A DNA stretch of 10,653 nt, from assembly GCA_964431655.1 (NCBI GenBank), contig CAYSKJ010000041.1, forward strand, positions 1 to 10,653, given 5' to 3'. Origin of the DNA: CAYMEV01 sp964431655 [NCBI: uncultured bacterium]. Its GTDB lineage: Bacteria > CAYMEV01. The notes beneath the pieces are model-generated. The model saw only the letters and a list, made by a program, of their open reading frames with translations, had not been told where the DNA came from and ran no database searches. Below are positions 1-5,256 of this stretch, piece after piece. Each line of letters begins with the position of its first letter. Position 1 is the first letter of the stretch. The position numbers and the translations under genes were made by a program.

Positions 1-192
1 ATACTGATATTAAGTCTCATGCTTGCCTGTTCTGCCAGAAAAGTGGATTTTGCCAACCTGCAATACAGGGATGGCTTGTATTTCCACGCTGATGAGACCA
101 GGCCTTTTACTGGAACCGCGGTTGAATATTCTGCGGATGGGCAGATCATTGCTGTGAGGGATTTTAAAAAAGGACTGATATTTAAGGAATAG
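1..192 (+). CDS. C-terminal part of a short lipoprotein with one MORN-variant (YwqK-like) repeat
   Basis: The frame is open at the left edge and ends at TAG 190-192, giving 63 codons; the true start is probably just upstream, although ATG 19-21 is inside. Codons 1-10 read as the end of a hydrophobic signal peptide finishing in a lipobox, LMLAC, with the Cys at codon 10. I therefore infer an envelope lipoprotein. After it, RDGLYF (codons 23-28), PFTGTAVEY (35-43) and a DG/DFKKG tail (46-58) match one unit of the MORN-variant repeat seen in YwqK-type proteins, often described as antitoxin-like or surface repeats. Family members usually carry several units; here the protein stops after about one. 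The same frame reopens straight after the stop with ATG 196 and stays open to 285, so the short form could result from a nonsense change. Exact function is not known. Confidence 0.6.
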   Translation: MLILSLMLACSARKVDFANLQYRDGLYFHADETRPFTGTAVEYSADGQIIAVRDFKKGLIFKE

Positions 193-225
193 AAAATGTT
201 TCTTCAGCTGTACCGCAAAGGATAT

Positions 226-287
226 TTTTACAGGCAATATGAATGCCCATTACCTGAATCCATCAGCTTTTATTCCGTCCTGTAAAA
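226..287. repeat. 9-bp perfect inverted repeat in the gap after the MORN lipoprotein
   Basis: TTTTACAGG (226-234) and CCTGTAAAA (279-287) are perfect reverse complements separated by 44 nt. It is not a classic terminator because there is no T-run on the + side. The right arm overlaps the TAA (283-285) of the small in-frame ORF that follows the lipoprotein stop. It may be a weak RNA fold or coincidence. Confidence 0.3.
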
Positions 288-339
288 GGATTATGCATGG
301 AGCGGTAAAAGCCCGGTTCAGAAATTTTAAATATCAGGA

Positions 340-367
340 TTGATAATGATTTTTGCAGATATATAAA
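340..367 (+). promoter_or_regulatory. Predicted sigma70-type promoter of the 417-908 lipoprotein gene
   Basis: TTGATA (340-345), a 16-bp spacer, then TATAAA (362-367). Transcription would start near 374, downstream of the ATG at 369 but upstream of the ATG at 417. It therefore supports 417 as the real translation start. The region is AT-rich, so a chance match is possible. Confidence 0.4.
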
Positions 368-416
368 GATGAAGGAATTAAATAAATTTTATATGCAGAA
401 TAAAGAGAGGATAATT

Positions 417-908
417 ATGGTGTTTAATATCTTATCTGGGATTCTGACATTATTGGCTGTTATAACAGTATTTATCCTTATTGGGTGTAGCAGAGATGAA
501 ACAGTCATTGATCCAGACAGATTCTCTGTGAGGATGGATTTTGATACCGGTCCATTGCCCGAGGAATTCTTCTACAGTTACTCTATCGCTATAGGTCCGG
601 GAAATGAAGGCTGTTTTACATTCAAGTCCATGGATGAAAGCTATAAAAGGAGATTTGAACTGGACAGGGATTCAATTAAAAAGATAATCTTATGGCTTTC
701 AGAAAATAATATTCTGGAAGACGACTGGAAGTACGGGGAACCAATTGACGGTGCCCCCAATATATCCCTTTCCATAGACACTGGCAAGCATTCCTGGAAT
801 ACGGGACAAATACCTGAGCTTCTGCCTGAGTATAATATAAGGGCAAAAAATGCTTTTAATTATATTCTGGGTTTTGTGCCTGAGGAGATAAGACCGGGTG
901 CAATATAG
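417..908 (+). CDS. Hypothetical lipoprotein, about 163 residues
   Basis: I do not recognise the family. The frame opens at ATG 369, but I chose ATG 417. AAAGAGAGG (402-410) sits 6 nt before 417 as a ribosome binding site, and the predicted -10 box ends at 367, so ATG 369 would lie outside the transcript. From 417 the protein starts with a 23-residue hydrophobic segment ending in LIGC (Cys 24), a good lipobox, followed by a charged, soluble region. This predicts lipid anchoring in the envelope. The mature part is mixed alpha/beta in character, with FTFKSMDE, then a charged helix (DRDSIKKIILWLSENN), a DDWKYGEP segment, a short strand-like ISLSIDTG, and a final helix before EEIRPGAI. There are no catalytic motifs or repeats. 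It converges on the cyclase gene with a 65-bp gap and no strong terminator between them. Confidence 0.65.
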   Translation: MVFNILSGILTLLAVITVFILIGCSRDETVIDPDRFSVRMDFDTGPLPEEFFYSYSIAIGPGNEGCFTFKSMDESYKRRFELDRDSIKKIILWLSENNILEDDWKYGEPIDGAPNISLSIDTGKHSWNTGQIPELLPEYNIRAKNAFNYILGFVPEEIRPGAI

Positions 909-973
909 AGTCTTTAGATAAAGGATTTCTAAATTTAAGGCAGAATTAAGAGTTTTGCTCTTTAAGGACGGCT

Positions 974-3900
974 TTACTTTTTCAGATCATTCTTTATTTC
1001 TGAAATTACCTTTTTATAAACATACTTGGGTACCTTTGAATAAAGACTTTCATACATTTTAAGGGTTTTTTCAGCAATATATCTTTCCCTGGTAATAATC
1101 CAGAGTGCATGGTTTATCCTGGCTTGATTTCTATAATTTTCCTGTGACTTCAATAAATGCTTCAGGCCTTTTATGTCTTTATCAAGCAAAAGCTTCATAA
1201 CTGATGTATTGAACATGATATCTTTTCTTTGATACTCTTGAGCGATATTCATTGCCTCTTCAGTCTGATCAAGGGCCTCTTCGGCCATTCCATTTTCATA
1301 CAGCATTTCTGCACTTGCAGAAAGAATCTCACAAAGTTCGTATCTAAAATTCATTTTTCTTGCTATTTTTATTGATTCTTCAAATGATTTTAATGAATAC
1401 TGGTAATCTTTATTATGCCAGTGGATTATTGCCATATCTGACAAGGCTGTACATTCTCCCTTTTTATGGCCAATTGCTATGCAGGTATTAAGTTTTTTTT
1501 GTATCAGATCCATTCCTTCCTGAAATTTTCCAAGAATTGTATAGATTATTCCCATATTGCCAAGAGCAGAGGCGATACCAAATTTATCATCCAATTCCCT
1601 GGCAATCTCAAGCCTTTTTAAAAAATATTTAAGAGCCTTTTCATACTCATCCATCATGAAATATATACTTCCTATATTGCCGTTGGCTGCTCCGCTTATC
1701 CTTTTGAATCCGTACTCTTCGCTGATTTGAATAGACCTTTCATAAAATTCTGCAGCCTCCTTAAGATTTTCCTGATAATGATAAGCTGTGCCAATATTGC
1801 ACATGGCCCTGGCCATACCGTTCTTATCACTTTTTCTTTCCGTTATCCTTAAGGCTTTTTCAAAAAATTCAATGGCTTTTTTATGATTACCCTGGTATAA
1901 GTAGGTAAGGCCTATATTATTAATTGGAATGTCAATAGTATCAGGTTCTGCAACTTTTCCTATGGAAAGATCCTTCTGAAAATATTCCAGTGCCTCCTGA
2001 TATTTGCTTTCATCCAGGTAAACTGTGCCTATATTGCCCAATAACATGCTGATCCTTGGTTTTGAACCTATTTCTTCAGCCTTTTTCAATGCTCTGAATA
2101 ATATTTTCTTGGCTTTGCCCGGTTCGTTCCTCAGACCATAGAACCAGCCGATTTTATTCATGCAGTCAATTATTCTATCCTTATTGCCTGATTTATTTGC
2201 ATGATAAAGTGCTTTGCGGAAAGCTTCCCCTGCACTGTTTAATCTGCCTGTGATTTCCAGGATATGGCCTTTCTGCAATAAGATTTTTGCTAAATTGCTG
2301 CTGTCATTCTGGTAGTAGCCTTGCAGAATTTCATAATATTCCAGTGCTTTTTCATTATGATATACAGATTTTGATTTTTCAGCTGATTTCCACAGGTAAA
2401 AGCATGCTTTGTCTCGGTTCTCTCCCCTTACAAAATGATTCGCCAGTTCCTCATAATACTTCTCAGGATTTGAACTGTAGAGTTCTTCCATTACATGCCC
2501 TGCCATGTTGTGAAGTATCCTTATTCTTTCCTGAAGCTGCATTTCATATACAGCATCCCTTATGAGGGTATGTCTAAAAATCAGATACAGGTCAGCGATA
2601 TTATCCCATATCTGCTCTTTATAACCAATCTGCAGATGGTACTGATATTCATTTTCATTTATTATTATTTTCCCCTTTTCAAGTAGGCTTTTTAATAAAA
2701 TTAACGCAAATTCCATCCCAAGGACCGAAGCAGCCTTGATAATATCCTTTGTTTTAGATGAGAGTCTGTCGATTCGGGCCATGATAATCTGGTTTATGCT
2801 GGAAGGAAGTATGTCGTGCCTGTTTCTTAAATCTGTGCCTGACATGTTTTTCTCATGCATATACAGCAGTATCTGTTCAGCATAAAAAGGGTTGCCTTCG
2901 CTTTTCTCCCATACAAATTCAAGTGTATTATCCGTTATTTTTGAATCTTTTTTTATTGATGAAAGCAGTTTCCTGATATCATCCTTGCTGAACCCCTTGA
3001 TTTCAAGCCTGGCAGTTCTTACATTACTGTCCGGGCAGTCGAACAGTTCGAAGACTCTTCCATCGTGATGATTACGGCAGATAACCAGGACAGCTAAAGG
3101 ATATCTGTCCACGTTTCTTATGAGCGTTTTAATCAGGGTTATGCTGTCCTTATCTATCCAATGGGCATCTTCAAAGACAAGAGCCACTGGATCAAACAAT
3201 GTCTGGGCAATAAGGAAATTCTTAACAGCATAAATAGTATTATCATATCTGTCTTTTTCGTTCAGCAGAGAATACATGGAATTAGGAATATTAACTCCTG
3301 TCAGGGCTGCTATTACTGATTCTGTGCGTTCCAGTTCCGCCTTTACATTGTGGTCCGGAATTTTAGAAATAAGTTCCTTATATATTTTGCTGAAATTAAA
3401 CCTGTTTTGCTTATCAGTATTATAGTCACTCTGAGTAAAGTATTTCTTTAACAGGTATATAAAGGGGTTAAATGATTTTTTCAGTATTTCATCGCACTGC
3501 AGATATAAGAATCTGCATCCCTTCAGGTTATCATCAAAATTCCTTATAAAGACGGATTTGCCTATACCAGCCGGCCCGTCAATATATATCAACCCGGCAA
3601 AACTTTTTTTAAAGACAGGTTTTAGAATTTTTTTAAGGGCCAGCTCCTCGCTTTCCCGGCCTAAAAAACACCTGGAAATCAAAATCCTCTCTGTGTTTGA
3701 GATTTTATCTCCCGGAATATATGCTTCTACCTTAACTTTAAAACCATTAATATCATAAACGTCCTTTAGGTTGAAAGCAACACTGCCTGAGAGCTTTTCA
3801 GAAATTTTTCTATCAGTGAGTATCTCATACCAGCCGGCTTTTGTCATTAATCGGGCAGAAAGATTTACATTGCTTCCCAGCGCTGTATATTCTGAGCGCT

Positions 3901-4882
3901 TTTCTGAACCGATAAAGCCGGCAAAAGCTGTTCCTGCGGTAATACCTGCACGAAATTTGACCCTGGATAATTTTCCCAGGCCAAGGGCAAAATCAAGTGC
4001 TCTTTCATAGAGTTTCTCTCTTGCTGATGGAGCGCCGAACAGAATCAGCATTACACCGCCCTTGTCGCCGAAGTCAACACGGTTAAAATAACCGCCATAG
4101 GAATGGCATCTGTTTATAACCCCTTTAATAAATTCATTGCTGGTTCTTCCCTGGAAACTGATAAAACAGGAAACCACTTCTCTGAATTCGCCCCTTACGT
4201 TAAGGTCCAGGAGAGATTCGGGGACAAAAAGGCTTTCTATACCATCAGGCACCGGGTTTTTATTTTGTTTTTTTTGCCTGTCCAAATGAAGTATTTTTGG
4301 GGATAACAAGTAGTGGCTTTCATGAATCCTTGCATGGTCCAGCCCTTTGGATATTTTGGAAAAAAAGCGGTCATCTGCAATAATTTGCATGCTTCCGGCC
4401 AGCTTTTCAGACATGCAGCAGCCATCAATCCCTATTCCCTTGAAATAATAGGCCATCTGACAGCCTGCATCGATTATCCTGTACTGAACATTGCCTGAGG
4501 ATAGCCCGATCTTGACCCTTAGGGTGTAATTGCCGAATCTGGTATGAAATATGCCATATTTTGTAAAAAGATCCTGGATCTCAAAGGCAGTTTTTAATAC
4601 ATATTCAGCTTGTTTAATGGGAAAAATGGAGGTAAAGGCATCACCTGCAAAGGAAGATATGAATCCATGATTTGCATAAACCTCATTTATCGCTGGTGTG
4701 AATATTTCATTAATAATGCCTGAAAGGATCTCTACCCCCTCTTTGCCGTAATTCATAAGGTCCTGGGTCATGGCAGTGAATCCCTTTATATCTATAAACA
4801 TTGTGAATGCTCTTATTCTTCCTGAATAGTTTTTTGTCAGGCATTTTTTCAATATAAATTCAGGGATTAATCTTCTTCTCAT
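974..4882 (-). CDS. ADCY10-like tandem class III adenylyl cyclase with AAA/STAND ATPase and TPR repeats
   Basis: This 1302-residue protein is probably soluble, with no membrane segment or signal peptide. Cyclase domain 1 spans about residues 24-165, with FIDIKGFT (Asp31) and SFAGDAF (Asp81) as the two metal-binding aspartates. Domain 2 spans about 230-390, with NRVDFGDKG (267-275) and EYTALGSNVNLSAR carrying Thr333, Asn340 and Arg344. A P-loop ATPase follows: GRE at 408, Walker A GPAGIGKS (436-443), Walker B LVFEDAHWID (about 568-577). About ten TPR units fill 825-1225. This order matches human soluble adenylyl cyclase and bacterial relatives, in which both cyclase domains build one active site. 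I infer ATP to cAMP conversion controlled by the ATPase/TPR sensor. The first metal Asp is absent from domain 2, as expected. Ser77, Cys156 and Arg268 replace residues important in the human enzyme, so activity and regulation are uncertain. There is no Shine-Dalgarno site, and the predicted transcription start is about 2 nt from the ATG. Confidence 0.93.
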   Translation of the reverse strand: MRRRLIPEFILKKCLTKNYSGRIRAFTMFIDIKGFTAMTQDLMNYGKEGVEILSGIINEIFTPAINEVYANHGFISSFAGDAFTSIFPIKQAEYVLKTAFEIQDLFTKYGIFHTRFGNYTLRVKIGLSSGNVQYRIIDAGCQMAYYFKGIGIDGCCMSEKLAGSMQIIADDRFFSKISKGLDHARIHESHYLLSPKILHLDRQKKQNKNPVPDGIESLFVPESLLDLNVRGEFREVVSCFISFQGRTSNEFIKGVINRCHSYGGYFNRVDFGDKGGVMLILFGAPSAREKLYERALDFALGLGKLSRVKFRAGITAGTAFAGFIGSEKRSEYTALGSNVNLSARLMTKAGWYEILTDRKISEKLSGSVAFNLKDVYDINGFKVKVEAYIPGDKISNTERILISRCFLGRESEELALKKILKPVFKKSFAGLIYIDGPAGIGKSVFIRNFDDNLKGCRFLYLQCDEILKKSFNPFIYLLKKYFTQSDYNTDKQNRFNFSKIYKELISKIPDHNVKAELERTESVIAALTGVNIPNSMYSLLNEKDRYDNTIYAVKNFLIAQTLFDPVALVFEDAHWIDKDSITLIKTLIRNVDRYPLAVLVICRNHHDGRVFELFDCPDSNVRTARLEIKGFSKDDIRKLLSSIKKDSKITDNTLEFVWEKSEGNPFYAEQILLYMHEKNMSGTDLRNRHDILPSSINQIIMARIDRLSSKTKDIIKAASVLGMEFALILLKSLLEKGKIIINENEYQYHLQIGYKEQIWDNIADLYLIFRHTLIRDAVYEMQLQERIRILHNMAGHVMEELYSSNPEKYYEELANHFVRGENRDKACFYLWKSAEKSKSVYHNEKALEYYEILQGYYQNDSSNLAKILLQKGHILEITGRLNSAGEAFRKALYHANKSGNKDRIIDCMNKIGWFYGLRNEPGKAKKILFRALKKAEEIGSKPRISMLLGNIGTVYLDESKYQEALEYFQKDLSIGKVAEPDTIDIPINNIGLTYLYQGNHKKAIEFFEKALRITERKSDKNGMARAMCNIGTAYHYQENLKEAAEFYERSIQISEEYGFKRISGAANGNIGSIYFMMDEYEKALKYFLKRLEIARELDDKFGIASALGNMGIIYTILGKFQEGMDLIQKKLNTCIAIGHKKGECTALSDMAIIHWHNKDYQYSLKSFEESIKIARKMNFRYELCEILSASAEMLYENGMAEEALDQTEEAMNIAQEYQRKDIMFNTSVMKLLLDKDIKGLKHLLKSQENYRNQARINHALWIITRERYIAEKTLKMYESLYSKVPKYVYKKVISEIKNDLKK
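1215..2410 (-). repeat. About ten tandem TPR-coding units in the cyclase C-terminal half
   Basis: Units of about 39-40 residues carry the TPR signature (N-I-G-x-x-Y early, A-L-x-Y/F-x-x-x-L late). The register is visible in the DNA: on the + strand ATATTGC (or ATATTAT), encoding the N-I part of N-I-G, occurs at 1554, 1674, 1794, 1914 and 2031, a spacing of 120, 120, 120 and 117 bp. The units differ in sequence, so this is an old, diverged array that likely forms a protein-binding superhelix. Confidence 0.85.
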
Positions 4883-4890
4883 ATCTTTTC

Positions 4891-4920
4891 AATCTATGCT
4901 GAAAATGAATGAAATGTCAA
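4891..4920 (-). promoter_or_regulatory. Predicted promoter of the cyclase gene
   Basis: Read on the - strand: TTGACA (4915-4920, perfect -35), an 18-bp spacer, then TAGATT (4891-4896, 4 of 6 matches to TATAAT). Transcription would begin near 4884, essentially at the ATG (4880-4882), which predicts a leaderless or nearly leaderless mRNA. The lack of a Shine-Dalgarno sequence before the ATG agrees. Confidence 0.5.
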
Positions 4921-4929
4921 TATATTGAC
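4916..4929. promoter_or_regulatory. 14-bp perfect palindrome shared by two divergent -35 boxes
   Basis: GTCAATATATTGAC is its own reverse complement. Its two ends form the -35 boxes of the leftward cyclase promoter (TTGACA, 4915-4920) and the rightward small-transcript promoter (TTGACT, 4925-4930), only 4 bp apart. It may be an operator for a dimeric regulator, or simply two abutting promoters. Confidence 0.5.
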
Positions 4930-4953
4930 TTTTATGGCAGAAATAAATACAAT
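4925..4953 (+). promoter_or_regulatory. Strong predicted sigma70 promoter of the small transcript
   Basis: TTGACT (4925-4930), an exact 17-bp spacer, then TACAAT (4948-4953): 5 of 6 matches in each box. This is the best promoter match in the window. The predicted start is about 4960, just before the GCGAC arm of a hairpin, which suggests it drives a discrete short RNA. Confidence 0.6.
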
Positions 4954-4969
4954 TTCTATTTGCGACCTG

Positions 4970-5062
4970 ATGAGCATTTTTCCTCAGAAGAATGATGAGC
5001 TGTCGCGGGCTGATTACGGTGCAGGCCTGTTTAAAGGTCCGAAATTCATAAGAAATTTATAA
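4970..5062 (+). CDS. Possible 30-residue small protein inside the short transcript
   Basis: ATG 4970 to TAA 5060-5062 encodes 30 residues beginning MSIFPQKNDELSR and ending KGPKFIRNL. The composition is mixed and soluble, with no signal peptide. The stop codon runs directly into the first arm of the terminator, a layout common for real genes. An in-frame upstream ATG at 4934 would give 42 residues, but that start lies upstream of the predicted transcription start. Neither start has a Shine-Dalgarno site. An open stretch this short is not rare by chance, so the call rests on context. It may be a small protein, a leader peptide, or an accident of the RNA sequence. Confidence 0.3.
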   Translation: MSIFPQKNDELSRADYGAGLFKGPKFIRNL

Positions 5063-5114
5063 GCCTTTTCTCACGATGAGGGAAACCATTTTGAGACATG
5101 GAAGGCTTTTTTTT
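5061..5114 (+). terminator. Rho-independent terminator with a branched stem
   Basis: AAGCCTT (5061-5067) pairs with AAGGCTT (5102-5108), followed by eight T's (5107-5114). Inside the closing stem are two small hairpins: CTCA/TGAG (5070-5073, 5077-5080; loop CGA) and CCAT/ATGG (5086-5089, 5098-5101). Alternatively TCTCA (5069-5073) can pair with TGAGA (5092-5096). The extra internal structure is unusual for a simple terminator and leaves room for an alternative fold. Confidence 0.7.
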
Positions 5115-5128
5115 GTTGCGGACAGCTG

Positions 5129-5206
5129 AAACATGTTTGTAATAAACATTTCTTTAAATACATGAAATATTTATGTTTCATAAGTTCAAACATCTTGACA
5201 ATGTTT
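5129..5206. promoter_or_regulatory. Cluster of six AAACAT half-sites upstream of the reductase gene
   Basis: AAACAT occurs at 5129-5134, 5144-5149 and 5188-5193, and its complement ATGTTT at 5133-5138, 5173-5178 and 5201-5206. They form a 10-bp palindrome (5129-5138) and a 6-7-6 inverted repeat (5188-5206) over the -35 box. A further inverted repeat, ATGAAA/TTTCAT, lies at 5162-5167 and 5176-5181. This looks like a multi-site operator for a dimeric regulator; I do not recognise its family. Confidence 0.45.
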
Positions 5207-5223
5207 AGGGTCCTGTTTACGCT
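5195..5223 (+). promoter_or_regulatory. Predicted promoter of the CoA-disulfide reductase gene
   Basis: Perfect -35 TTGACA (5195-5200), a 17-bp spacer, and a poor -10 TACGCT (5218-5223). The weak -10 would suit an activated or tightly regulated promoter. The -35 lies inside the AAACAT-N7-ATGTTT inverted repeat, so a bound protein would compete with RNA polymerase. The predicted start near 5230 gives a leader of about 27 nt containing the AAAGGAG site. Confidence 0.5.
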
Positions 5224-5256
5224 AAAGAATCAAGAGTTTTACAGAAAGGAGTTTCT

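Larger units (their letters stand above)
4960..5114 (+). ncRNA. Candidate structured small RNA or small mRNA, about 155 nt, no family recognised
   Basis: It is bounded by the promoter 4925-4953 and the terminator 5061-5114. The 5' end can fold as GCGAC (4962-4966) with GTCGC (5002-5006), enclosing CATTTTTC (4975-4982) paired to GAAGAATG (4987-4994) over the loop CTCA. The internal loop contains part of a direct repeat, TGATGAGC, at 4968-4975 and 4993-5000. A second hairpin, GGCCT (5024-5028) with AGGTCC, follows. Then comes an 11-nt imperfect tandem repeat (5041-5051, 5052-5062, one mismatch). I compared it by eye with 6S, SRP, tmRNA, RNase P and common riboswitches and saw no match. A 30-codon ORF lies inside, so it could be a small mRNA. 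It could also be an upstream leader, but the reductase has its own promoter after the terminator. Confidence 0.45.

Noticed and set aside
948-962. AAGAG-TTTTG-CTCTT hairpin between the converging lipoprotein and cyclase genes
   Set aside because: The stem has only 5 bp and no T-run follows in either direction, so it is too weak to call a terminator.
2287-2686. Two + strand ORFs inside the cyclase gene
   Set aside because: They lie opposite the linker and TPR-coding part of a well-supported gene, and their sequences are Cys/His/Phe-rich antisense text.
4966-5006. Hammerhead-ribozyme-like CTGATGAG in a hairpin with flanking GAC/GTC
   Set aside because: The GAAA core strand is missing in the right place, and GTC is used for pairing in the outer stem rather than as a cleavage triplet.
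5061-5114. Possible cyclic-di-GMP-I riboswitch, suggested by GGGAAACCATT
   Set aside because: The conserved GACGCAAAGCC receptor part and the second helix are absent; it reads as a branched terminator.
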